From contig CBFHXB010000011.1 in NCBI GenBank assembly GCA_965659685.1, positions 18,424 through 82,423 on the forward strand: a stretch of 64,000 bases of DNA. The letters are read 5' to 3'. Origin of the DNA: MGIIa-L3 sp11892u. GTDB lineage: Archaea > Thermoplasmatota > Poseidoniia > Poseidoniales > Poseidoniaceae. Positions 1 through 10,100 of this stretch are shown here, piece by piece. The translations under genes and the position numbers were made by a program. The notes beneath the pieces are model-generated. The model had not been told where the DNA came from and made no database searches. It saw only the letters and a program-made list of their open reading frames with translations. The first letter of the stretch is position 1; each line of letters starts with the position of its first letter.

Positions 1-31
1 TCGTTTTGAGCCTCAGGTGGGCACAGGGTTC

Positions 32-1237
32 ATGACGGCGCGACGGGCACCGTTCACCATGGGACGGTGGCCGGTCGCGGCAAGCCTCATGCTGATGATG
101 GTGGCTTCAAGCCTGGCCGGTTGCGTCACGGAAGGGACAGAAGAAAGCGGCTTGGACGCTGTGTTTACCCTCTCTCCTGCGAACAACATCCGTGTCGGTG
201 ACACGGTGGCCTTCGACGCCTCCGGGTCATTGCCCAACGACGGCTCGCTGAGCTACCGTTGGGATTTCGATGGAAACGGCACCGTGGACGCCACGGGTCG
301 AACCGCGGAGTGGACCTTCGGCGCAGCGGGCAGTTTCACGGTCGTCCTGACGATCTCTGACGGTGTGCGGTCCGCAGAGGCCACCCGGGCGGTGGACGTC
401 GTGGAAGCCTCGGCCGAAGCCCCGACGGCCAGCATCAGCCTCGACGCTTCATCAGAGTTCGATTGCCTCGGCGAGGACGTCACGGCCAATTCCTACATCC
501 TGATTTGGATGTGTGAGGACGACAAAGAAACGTCCGACCGTACGATTTCCGCCACGACCACGGTGGTGCTCGACGCGAGCGATTCCGATGCGGCGACATC
601 GGACGATTACATCACCGAATGGGCATGGGACCTCGCGCCGTCCGAAGACGAGGACGGGGACGGAGATTCGGAAAACGACGCCGACCTTGAGGGAGAGACC
701 GTGGATTGGACCTCAGTCGCTCCAGGGGAGTACGAAGTGGTCCTCACGGTAAAGAGCAGCAAGGGCATGACGAGCACGGACGAGGTCAAGGTGCACGTGA
801 ACTACGCAGGAACGTGGACCGATTTTGAAATGGGGGGCAACAGTTCCTCTGGACCCGCGCAACTCGATTTTGACGTGACCGTGGTGTACGACCGTGACTC
901 TGGAAACACCATCCGGAAGGCCATCGCGGAATTGTCCTACCCGAAACAAGACGACGACTGGGTCGTCGGTGGCACCCAACAGCAGAACAACAACCGCTTG
1001 GAAGTCTACGTCTTTGACGAGGAGAACGAGGAGGTCGTGAATTCCTCAGAGATCGGCGACGATCAACGCGAGGACGACAATTGCGACAGCGACGACTACT
1101 GCCTGAGCCTTCCCTTGTCGTCCTACTTGATGACGGACACCACGCACGGTGATGGGGAGTGGACGATGACCATTCACAACGACCGTTGGAACGACATCAA
1201 GGTCACACAATTCCGCATCGTTCTGGAGTACAAGTGA
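32..1237 (+). CDS. PKD-domain surface lipoprotein
   Basis: Probable exported, lipid-anchored cell-surface protein of about 401 residues. A short basic N-terminus and a hydrophobic stretch end in a lipobox-like LAGC at about residue 31, followed by an acidic linker. One clear PKD-like domain follows (about residues 45-125, with the YRWDFDGNG core and a downstream FTVVLTISDG strand). A second, diverged PKD-like domain contains an Asp/Glu-rich insert (about 140-265). The last 135 residues resemble a beta-sandwich of the P-domain type; that is inference. The ATG at 32 is chosen, but the ATG at 59 gives an equally good signal peptide, and a GTG at 17 is in frame. No catalytic motif is visible; binding or adhesion is most likely. 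Confidence 0.75.
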   Translation: MTARRAPFTMGRWPVAASLMLMMVASSLAGCVTEGTEESGLDAVFTLSPANNIRVGDTVAFDASGSLPNDGSLSYRWDFDGNGTVDATGRTAEWTFGAAGSFTVVLTISDGVRSAEATRAVDVVEASAEAPTASISLDASSEFDCLGEDVTANSYILIWMCEDDKETSDRTISATTTVVLDASDSDAATSDDYITEWAWDLAPSEDEDGDGDSENDADLEGETVDWTSVAPGEYEVVLTVKSSKGMTSTDEVKVHVNYAGTWTDFEMGGNSSSGPAQLDFDVTVVYDRDSGNTIRKAIAELSYPKQDDDWVVGGTQQQNNNRLEVYVFDEENEEVVNSSEIGDDQREDDNCDSDDYCLSLPLSSYLMTDTTHGDGEWTMTIHNDRWNDIKVTQFRIVLEYK

Positions 1238-1280
1238 CCCGTTTCTCCGCCGCATGACCTTCGGCGAGGGCAGCGTGGAA

Positions 1281-1288
1281 TTCAAATA
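1281..1288 (+). promoter_or_regulatory. Probable archaeal TATA box for EF-1 alpha
   Basis: TTCAAATA lies 40 bases before the EF-1 alpha start codon in an otherwise GC-rich spacer. This position would put a transcript start near 1310. A GGAGTG ribosome-binding site follows at about 1315. Confidence 0.45.
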
Positions 1289-1327
1289 GGGGAGTTCAGT
1301 CGGCGACTCGCACAGGAGTGTATTACC

Positions 1328-2623
1328 ATGCCATCGCAGTGGGAAGACAAGAAGAAGCCACACCGCAACATCGTGTTCGTTGGTCACGTTGACCACGGAA
1401 AGTCGACCACCGTTGGTCGTCTCCTCCTCGACTCCGGTCACATTGAGGGACACGTCATTGAGAAGAACGAGAAGCTCGCCGCCGAGCAGGGCAAGGCCGG
1501 ATTCGGTCTCGCTTACGTGATGGACGGGCTCAAGGAAGAGCGCGAGCGTGGAATCACCATCGACGTCGCCCACAAGGAGTTCTTCACCCCGAAGTACTAC
1601 TGGACCGTCATCGACGCTCCCGGTCACCGCGACTTCGTGAAGAACATGATCACCGGTGCCTCCCAGGCCGACACCGCTGTGCTGCTCTGCGCGGCCAACG
1701 ACGGTGTCAACGCCCAGACCAAGGAACACGCGTTCCTTGCTCGCGTGCTCGGTGTGAAGGAACTCATCGTCCACGTCAACAAGATGGACATTTCCGGTGT
1801 CGACTGGGCCGAAGAGAAGTACAACGCCACCAAGACCGAGGTGTCCAACCTCCTCAAGATGGCGGGCTTCGGCGGTCAACTCGACCGCATCCCCTTCATC
1901 CCCGCGTCCAGCCTCAACGGCGACAACGTGTACGAGAAGTCCGACAAGTGCCCCTGGTACAGCGGACCCACCCTGTTCGAAGCCATCGACGCTGCGGCCA
2001 TGCCCGACAAGCCTGTGGACAAGGCCCTCCGCCTGCCCATTCAGGACGTCTACAAGATTGGCGGCATCGGTACCGTGCCCGTCGGCAAGGTCGAGACCGG
2101 CATCCTGAACGTCGGCAAGACCGTGATCTTCAACCCCAGCCAGAAGTCGGCTGAGGTCAAGTCCATCGAGATGCACCACACCATGGTCGACAAGGCTGAG
2201 CCCGGCGACAACGTCGGATTCAACGTCCGTGGCCTCGCCGCCACCGACATCCGCCGCGGTGACGTTGCTGGCTACTCTGACAGCGAACCCACCTTCGTTC
2301 GCCACGACGAGACCTTCGTCGGACAGATCCAGCTCATGGACATCCCCAAGGCCGTCTCCGTTGGATACACCCCGGTGTTCCACGCCCACACCGCTCAGGT
2401 CGCCGTGCGCTTCCAGGAACTCCTCGAGAAGACCAACAAGGCCGGCAAGGAGGCCAACCCCTCCTTCCTGAAGACCGGTGACGCGTGCCTCATCCGCTTC
2501 CAGCCGACCAAGCCGATGGCCATCGAAGCCATGGAGACCTTCCCTGAACTCTCCCGCTTCGCCATCCGTGACATGGGCAAGACCGTCGCTGCCGGCGTCT
2601 GCCTCAAGGTCGAGAAGAAGTGA
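1328..2623 (+). CDS. tuf: Translation elongation factor EF-1 alpha
   Basis: GTPase that delivers aminoacyl-tRNA to the ribosome. The 431 residues match the usual archaeal length. All G motifs are visible: GHVDHGKST (P-loop, residues 13-21), the switch region with RGITID, DAPGH (about 97-101) and NKMD (about 152-155). Domains 2 and 3 follow in the standard order. The ATG at 1328 has a GGAGTG site upstream. It is followed 35 bases later by ribosomal protein S10, a gene order conserved in archaea (end of the str-type operon). Codon use is strongly C-ending, as expected for high expression. Confidence 0.98.
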   Translation: MPSQWEDKKKPHRNIVFVGHVDHGKSTTVGRLLLDSGHIEGHVIEKNEKLAAEQGKAGFGLAYVMDGLKEERERGITIDVAHKEFFTPKYYWTVIDAPGHRDFVKNMITGASQADTAVLLCAANDGVNAQTKEHAFLARVLGVKELIVHVNKMDISGVDWAEEKYNATKTEVSNLLKMAGFGGQLDRIPFIPASSLNGDNVYEKSDKCPWYSGPTLFEAIDAAAMPDKPVDKALRLPIQDVYKIGGIGTVPVGKVETGILNVGKTVIFNPSQKSAEVKSIEMHHTMVDKAEPGDNVGFNVRGLAATDIRRGDVAGYSDSEPTFVRHDETFVGQIQLMDIPKAVSVGYTPVFHAHTAQVAVRFQELLEKTNKAGKEANPSFLKTGDACLIRFQPTKPMAIEAMETFPELSRFAIRDMGKTVAAGVCLKVEKK

Positions 2624-2658
2624 GCCTCCAACGAGGCGTGAATTGAGGAGGGTCGTCG

Positions 2659-2988
2659 ATGGCTGCGGTCACCGTGATCAAGTTGACCGGTGAGAACCAC
2701 CGTGACATCGATCAAGTCGCTCACCAGATCAAGTTGATCTGCGACTCCGGTGGCGTTCGCCTGCGCGGTCCGATTCCTCTGCCCACGCGTCGTCTGGTGG
2801 TGCCCGTTCGCCGAGCACCTGACGGTGAAGGGAGCGAGACCTACGACCACTACGAGATGCGTGTCCACAAGCGCCTGCTTGAGATGGACATCACCTCCGG
2901 CAAGGACGAGTCTGCCCTCCGCAACGTCGCTCGGATCGACATCCCTGACACGGTCAGCATCGAGATTTCGATGCGCAGCGTCAACTGA
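2659..2988 (+). CDS. rpsJ: 30S ribosomal protein S10 (uS10)
   Basis: Small-subunit ribosomal protein of 109 residues, typical for archaea. The family core is clear: the TGENHRDID start region, RGPIPLPT in the middle and the VSIEISMRS C-terminus. The start ATG is preceded by a strong GAGGAGG ribosome-binding site. It sits directly behind EF-1 alpha and is very likely co-transcribed with it. Confidence 0.97.
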   Translation: MAAVTVIKLTGENHRDIDQVAHQIKLICDSGGVRLRGPIPLPTRRLVVPVRRAPDGEGSETYDHYEMRVHKRLLEMDITSGKDESALRNVARIDIPDTVSIEISMRSVN

Positions 2989-3066
2989 ATCCGGCTTCGC
3001 CGAACCCCAGCTATTCACTGACGGTGCAACCGCTCCCGCTCTGGCCTTTCTCTCTGTTCGCGTTCA

Positions 3067-3084
3067 ACCCGTTCGTGAACGGGT
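3067..3084. terminator. Perfect palindrome between convergent genes
   Basis: ACCCGTTC-GT-GAACGGGT is an 8-base perfect inverted repeat. It abuts the stop codon of the leftward gene and lies 79 bases past the S10 stop. A pyrimidine-rich run (about 3043-3058) precedes it. A bidirectional transcription end or mRNA 3' hairpin is a reasonable reading, but archaeal termination usually depends on T-runs rather than hairpins. Confidence 0.35.
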
Positions 3085-4175
3085 CAGAGTTCAGCGGCTT
3101 CAGCCACGCCTGAGGCGACCAAGATGTCGGCGACGTCAGCCGTCAAGAGGTGAACGTCCCCGGAAGAGAGGACGATTTCTTCCCCCGCGGGTCCCAAAAT
3201 GGCGTCTTCCATGGACACCAGGATTCGCACGCGGGACAGCGAAGCACTCGGGGCGTCAGCAGAGGATGCCTCTGCCACGGGCGTTTCGGTCGGTTCGGAA
3301 TCTGGTGCGGGTGCGAGTTCCAATGCAGCCGCGTGCCTCCCCTTTGGTTCGGGCTTTGGCGTGGCTTCACCTTGCTCGAAGAGGTATGCTTCCTCGGGCC
3401 AATCGTCCAACCGTTCCGACAGCAACCGTTCCTCTTCGTCCATCTCAAGATCCTGAAGGTCTTTCGGTGTGGGGTCCTCGAAGGCCAAGGCAGGTGGTGG
3501 ACTTCCCGTCAGGCCCTCCTTGCTTCCAGTGAACGCGTCGAGTTGGGTGGTGCCTGCCGGGGCCAAGTCTGCGACAGCCGGGCGGCTTGCAGCGGCTTCC
3601 GCAGGAAGTCCGTTCTGCATCGAGGCCCAATCCACGGCGAGCTTGAAGCGGTCCATCTGCTCCTTCATCGTGGTGTAGAACTCCCGCTCTGCAGGGTCAT
3701 GGCGGCTCCAATCCAACGAAGGGAGTTCGTTGGGTTGGCTCGCCGGCGAAGGTGAACGCAGCGATTGGCTTGAGGCGTGTTGCATCATGGCCACAAGGCG
3801 GCGCCTCGCCAATTCGCTTGCCACGCGCCGGATGGTTGCCTGACGGCGCTGGAGGTTCTGGACCCGGAGGTCGAATCCGTGTTTTCGAACGGCTTCGTGC
3901 AGGTCCAAATCGATGGATTGGAGCAACCTGCTCACGGCATTCCAAAAGTCAGGCCGTGGCAGCGGGATGGGGATGCGCCGGTTGATTTGTTGGCGGTGGG
4001 TGGTGGTGAGTTGCTCCTCCACCTCTCGGGCAGCGGCCTCATCGAGGGGACCTGCTGCACTCATCACCTGCTCGTCGGGACGAGACCACTTGAAACCTTC
4101 AATCGACACGTCATACAAGGCGAACGAGCGTTCAAGTTCATCAGGACCTGTGGTCCAAGGGATGGAGGCCCACAT
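3084..4175 (-). CDS. Probable GINS complex subunit (Gins15/51-like)
   Basis: Probable replication-fork protein. GINS bridges MCM helicase and GAN/Cdc45-like factors in archaea. The 363 residues contain three parts. A helical N-terminal half (about 60-215) contains RRQATIRRVASELARRR and an EREFYTTMKEQ helix like the GINS A-domain. A low-complexity acidic/Pro-Ala linker follows (about 215-305). The last 50 residues (VRILVSMEDAILGPAGEE, then SSGDVHLLTADVADILV) have the pattern of the small GINS B-domain. The A-then-B order fits the Gins15/51 type. The start codon overlaps the divergent surface-protein start, so the true start may be slightly internal. The assignment rests on pattern recognition only. 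Confidence 0.5.
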   Translation of the reverse strand: MWASIPWTTGPDELERSFALYDVSIEGFKWSRPDEQVMSAAGPLDEAAAREVEEQLTTTHRQQINRRIPIPLPRPDFWNAVSRLLQSIDLDLHEAVRKHGFDLRVQNLQRRQATIRRVASELARRRLVAMMQHASSQSLRSPSPASQPNELPSLDWSRHDPAEREFYTTMKEQMDRFKLAVDWASMQNGLPAEAAASRPAVADLAPAGTTQLDAFTGSKEGLTGSPPPALAFEDPTPKDLQDLEMDEEERLLSERLDDWPEEAYLFEQGEATPKPEPKGRHAAALELAPAPDSEPTETPVAEASSADAPSASLSRVRILVSMEDAILGPAGEEIVLSSGDVHLLTADVADILVASGVAEAAEL

Positions 4176-7100
4176 GCAGCGTCGCCGTGCGTCCCTTGGG
4201 ATGCTTCTGGTGCTCCTGCTGCCCCTCTTCGTCCCCGTGGTTCATGCCGGCCTTGGTCCCTTGCGGCAAACCAGCAGCTCAACGGCCACGGTGACCCCTC
4301 TCGGAGGTGGCGGTGGCATCACGGCGAACAACGTCACGTCCGTGTCGGTCCCGCTCAACCATACCGTGGTGGACGCAGGTCTCACCTTGGGGACCGTGTG
4401 GAGCGAAGACGGATCCAACGGCACCCAGTTTTCTCATGACGTGAGGACCGGCTTCTCGGTTGGTCTCCACGACCGCACGGAGGGCCTGTTGAGGGGAGGT
4501 CGGTTGACCCTTGCTTCACCGGAGTCGACCAACGACGTGGAGGACTTTGAGGATCCTGTCCTGACCCCCGACGGCTGGCTGGCCGTTGGAAGCGCCGACC
4601 GTTCGTGGTCAACGGTCAACCTGAGTTCAGCGTCGTTGAACGCTTCGTTCCCTGCAAGCGCCCAGGACGGCCACAGGGCCCTCCTTCTTGGGGGGGCAAA
4701 CGTGAGCTTGACGCCCAAGATGGCCGGTTGCTTCGTTGCGCCTCAGGTGGACGGTCCACGCGTGGTTCGAAACATGACGGTCAACTTCCACTCCTCGGCC
4801 GATTTGGGTCCTCAGGACGCACGTTGGGTTGAATGGCGCAGTGCGACGTCCCCGACGTGGGCAGCCTTGGCTCCTGAAGGAGGATACCCGCACGCGATGA
4901 ACGGGAGTTTCGATGCGGGCATGCAACCCGACCCTACCGGGCTGAGTGCGGCATGGGTGGGCGACGAAACCCAAGGATGGATGCGCCATACGCTCTCCCT
5001 CGACGGGCACGTGGGATCATCTGAGCCGTGGTACCAGATTCGCTTCTGTTTCGCGACGACCAACGAGACGGCATCACGTTCCGGATGGTTGCTTGACGGA
5101 CTCAGCGTTCACAACGAAGGCGATCCTGGTGGGGCTTGGTTCCATGGCAACCTCTCGGGCGCCTATGCGCCAGACGCGGACGGTTGGGTGATTTTGGACA
5201 CCGATCTTTCCGGGCTCTCCTCTCCCACGGAACTTGTGTTCCGGGCAAATTGGGACATGGAGGGCGGTTGGCAAGACAGCATGACCACCCTCCTCAGCCT
5301 CGACAACGGCACCTCGTGGACCTTGTTGTCGCAAGCCCCCGGCCTGCCTGGAAACGGCATCCTCTGGCAAGGAGGGTGGCTGACGCAGGAATCAGGGGGG
5401 TGGATCGACGTCGGCTACAGCCTCCCACCCGCCGTCTTCACCTCTTCGAACGCGTCGTCCGCTCAACTGGCCTTCCGTGTCATCACCGACACCAACGTTG
5501 GGTACGGCAACGCCGGCGTGGACGGTTGGGAGGGCATGGCCATCGATGACCTGCGTGCCATCACCTACGGTGGTGTCGGCAACACCACCGTGCGGATGCT
5601 GAACAATTTCACCTCCACTCCTGTGCTGGGACAAGGGGTCAACCTGAGCCAAACAAACAGCACGAACGAATGGGCATGGACCACCGCCCTCGGTGCAAAC
5701 GGCCCAACATGGTGGAATGCATCCTTTGAATCCGGTCGCATGGTGCCTCGCGGCTGGTCGATTTCATTGGAGCGGGGCCAAGGTTGGGACGTGGGGGTGC
5801 TTCCCAACGGAACGACCTCGGGACCCCGGGCTTGGACGTCGGGGAACAACGGTGCCGGGATCGTCCTCGACGGGGATTACGCCGCTGAAAGTTTGGCCTT
5901 CTTGACCTCGCCGAGTTACAGTCTCCCGGACAACAGCAGCGCACGTTTGGCCTTCCGTTCGTGGGTGTGCACGGAAACAGATTGGGACGGTGGAGCCGTC
6001 CAGATTTCCGTGGACGACGGTGCCACGTGGTGGTTCCCACCTTACCACAGCCACACGCATCACACCCTTTCGAGGATGAACCCATATTCGCCGTTCTACG
6101 ATGAAGGCATCTACGACGGCTCCATCCACAACGGTGGATGCCCCACCCGTTCGCAGAGTTTCGACGCCGAAACCATCGACGTCAGCAACTTGTCTGGACA
6201 GGACGTTCGCTTCAGGTACGTCTTCTTCTCCGACACCTGGGTGGAAAAAGACGGGTGGTACATCGACGATGCAGGCGTTGAAATCGACGTGTTCCTGAAC
6301 GAAGGCACCTGGACGTCCCCCGCATTCAGCGCTCCAGCTCGGTCCATGTGGGGGTTGCTCGACGGTCATGCAAGGCTCCCTCCCGGCACCAATCTCACCG
6401 TCGATTTGCTCCATCAAAACGGCTCGGCGGTGGACGGGTGGACGGGCCTCACGCTCCCCACCCACGTCAGCCTCCTGACCAGCGAGGCGCCCGTGCTCCG
6501 CCTCCGCGTGAACATGTCCACCACGTCCTCCTTGGCCACGCCCATCCTCGAACGGCTGACCATGGGGAGTGTGGCGCATCTGGATGCTGCCCATCTCGGA
6601 CCAGTGCTACCAAGCGGCCTCGTGGTGGGTCAAGACGGTGCGGTGAGCAACGTGGCCACCTCGGGCACCTACCTGCCCTTCTCAGCATGGCCCTCGTGCC
6701 CGCACGACCGGGCAACGGTGCACGTGATCGCGCAAGGAGCTCGCCTTGTGGCCCCAGGGGCCTCCGTCACGTCCGTCGGCAACGCCTCTGGGGTCGAAAC
6801 CTTCGACGTGGCATGGAACGCCGTGCGGTTGCACTCTGGGATCAGCATGGAATTGCCTCCAGGCGCGAGCATGAAGGAGGTCCGAAGCGAAGTGGATTGC
6901 GTCCATTCGGCCACCGGACTCACGGTTGGTCTCGACACGCAAACCCACGAGGTGTTCGACATGGCCTCCTTGGGTCATGGAAACGTGCTTGGCGCTGCCG
7001 ACGCGTTGGCCATGGTCCTGAACGCCACCGACGGTACCCTTCTCTGGGACGGCAACAGCAGCAGCTCAGGGCCCGTCACCGCTTCCAACCAGAGCCTCGA

Positions 7101-10100
7101 ATTGGTGTGGTGGGTGGAAGGTTCGTCCAGCCAGTCCGCCTCCTCAATCCCCTTTGACATGGTTTTCGACCTCGGAGCAGAGGGTCTCTCCGCCTCTCAT
7201 CCGGCCAACACCGTCACCTTCACCCACGTCACCAACGGCGCAGGTCATCTTCACCTCAACGGCATCGCCTCATGTCAACGTCACGCCGATGCGCCCTCGG
7301 TTGACGGACAGCGGTGCAGCACTTCCTTGCGGGTCTGGTCAGCGGCCACCTTGCAGCCCCATGCCTTCACCGCACTGAGTCCCGTGGACGATCGTCGGCT
7401 GTCGCTGGACCTCGCCATCGTGGACGCGGCCTTGGCCGACCGGCGTGCCGGGAGCACGGCGTCTGAGCACCCGCTCGAAGTCTGGGTTGCGACAGAGCAC
7501 GGCGCCGTGGACGTTACCCTCGATCTCTCTTCCCGCGTCACGTTGCACGACGCCTTTGTCCAGGTTCCAACACGGGCATGGACGCCGGGGACCAACGTGA
7601 CGGTCATCACCGAGCACGAGCGGACCGACCCACGAGATCCCCTTTCCAGCGTGCCGCTGATCGAATCGGTCACGCTTGGGTTTGGTCCTTCACCGTCCTC
7701 ACCGCTTGGTGAAGTCACGGTGGATCGTTTGAGCGAAGGCCTCGCTCGGTTCAGGCAACCCGGCGGGGCCGGAATCGCGCCACTGCAAGACACCAGCACC
7801 GTGGCGTGCGACGCCCGTTCATGCCGGGTTGCGTGGACGTTCACGTCGACATGGTCCTTTGATGACGTGGTTCGCCTGCATTGGTGGACGGCCGCAACGG
7901 ACGTGGAGGGACTGACCACCGGACCCGTGGTGCAAGCCATGGACGTGCAGGGCAACGACGTCGAGAACGACCTTGAGGTGCTCTCTTTGGAAGTGTTCGA
8001 CGATCGGGGACGAGCCTTGCACGACTGGACCAAGCCGCTTTGGCCGTACGAAGTGAGTGCAAACCGGAGCATGGAGGTCCGCGGTCAACTTCGCATCGAA
8101 GGCATCGCAGGCGTCCACCCCTCGGCCGGCGATGCCTCCATCAGCCTCGAGTTGCGCAACGGGACGTGGATGGACAGCGTCTTCGTCAGCGTCCAAGACG
8201 GGGGTTGGTTCAACGGCACCCTTGTCATGCCGCAGCCCGGCATCTTGCCAAGCGGCGCGGAGCTGACGGTGCAGGCACGCATCACGAGGTTCGGCCCTTA
8301 CGATGCACCCTCCACCACCAGCGAGCAACGGGGCACCTCTCCGGTGGTGGACCTGGTGTACGACGACGTGGCTCCTCAACTCGTCGCCTTGGACGTGCTT
8401 GACCCCGGGGGCCGGCAGCCGGCAGACGGCCATGTGCTTCCCGCTGACGCGAACGTCGCTCTGGTGTTGAACCTCAGAGACGACCAAGGCTTGGACGGAC
8501 CCGCCTTCGTCTGGTCGTGGTTGCAATCGCGTGACGATGCCAACGGCAACGGCGTCAGTGAGGCAGGGGAATGGGCGCGTGTCCTGGTGCCGTTGGCCGA
8601 AGGACGCACGGAACAATCCCTTGACTTGCCGTTGATTCAGGCCTCGGACATCGTCCCAACCGGAGCCGATCTTGGCCTTGCTCGCTTTGTGGTGGAAGCC
8701 TACGATGTGGCAGGGCACATGCTTCCCGGAGGCGGTGCATTCGAAGGGCCGTTCGCAGCGGAACTTCGTCTTGAAGCACGCCGACCCACCACCGTCCCTA
8801 CGTCGAGTTTGGTGCTTGACGCAGACCAAGGTCGGTTGTATCCTGGCCATCTCCACACGTTCTCCGTCGAAGTCAGGGACGCCAACGGCCTGACCACCTT
8901 GGACGCCGTCGAACTGGCCCTTCTCGGCCAGGATGAAGACGCATGCCGTATCCTCTACGTCCCAAGAACGGAGGAAACCCGACCCGACGTGGCATGCTTC
9001 CTCGGCGCACCCGTGGTCAACGTTCAGCACCTCGGTGGGGCAGCATGGCGGCTGGACGTGACCTTCAGGTTGCGATGGGACGTGGCCTCAACGCATGCTG
9101 GACAGGACCATGTCCCGGCCCTGTTCGTCCGCGACGAGGGCCAAGACCTTGGCCTCGGATTTGGGCGGATCAGCGCCTTGACGTGGTGGACCAACGCCTC
9201 GGTTGATCTTCGTCTGGAGTCGGCCACGGACACCTCTCCGCCGTACGGCTCCTACACAGACGGGTCCCTTTTCGCAGAGCGTGGCGACGTGGTGAACTTC
9301 GCGTATCGTGCGGTGCACTCCAACTCCAACCGCACAGCAGAGCGGCTGCCCGACACCGTCCAATTGGACTGGTCGGTCACCGACGGAGCCCGCACGGACT
9401 CGGGTTCGCTGGACGTTCCAAACGACGGCAGGCCGATGCTTCGCTTGTCCCTCGACCCCACGCTCTTTGTCCGAACCTCGGGTCAATTGGACGCCACGTT
9501 GTCGGGTTGGTCGGAAGGAAACCTGTCCCATCGGGTGACCGTGCACATCGACGAGAACGATCCTCGCTTGCGGGTGGACGCCGTCCGCTTCCTGCAGGTG
9601 GACAGCACCTCGCTCGGTGAGGTGCCGTTGGCGGTCACCGTGCAGGACGTCGAGCGTCCCGTGGAGCAAGGGGTTGAGGCCCATTGGAGGATGTTGCGTC
9701 AAGGCCGCGTGCTCGACGGCTCTCAGGGAAGCACAGCCTTGTTTCTCGAATCCATGAACGGCCAATCAGCCCTTCATTCTGGAACCGTGGACCTTCGTCC
9801 GGACGGCTTCAACGTCGTGGAAGGTGACGTTTGGCAGGTGTGGTTCACCGCGACCGACGCCTCCGGGAGGGGTGCGGTCGGAGAAGGCAGCCTCACCGAA
9901 CCCGTCACCGTCACGATGCGGTGGATCGCCTATCAACCCGCCCTTGCTTCCTTGGTGGCCGCCCCGTACCGCCCGTCCGTCGGCGACGTGGTCAACGTGG
10001 ATTTCGAACTGGCCAATGGGGGCGTCTTGCCTGGCTCGACCCACGTTCGATTGGTGGACGGCGAAGGGGTGACGCTGACCGAGGCGCAGGTCGCCCTCGA

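Noticed and set aside
1078..1083. Single CAATTG in the PKD lipoprotein gene (and others, such as 43332)
   Set aside because: No matching flanks or second core; consistent with chance.
1046..2389. 447-codon open frame opposite EF-1 alpha
   Set aside because: It mirrors the highly conserved EF-1 alpha coding sequence; its His/Val/Asp-rich composition is a codon-bias shadow.
3913..4173. Upstream extension of the giant surface protein
   Set aside because: A signal peptide begins at 4174 with a good ribosome-binding site; the extension runs antisense through the GINS-like gene.
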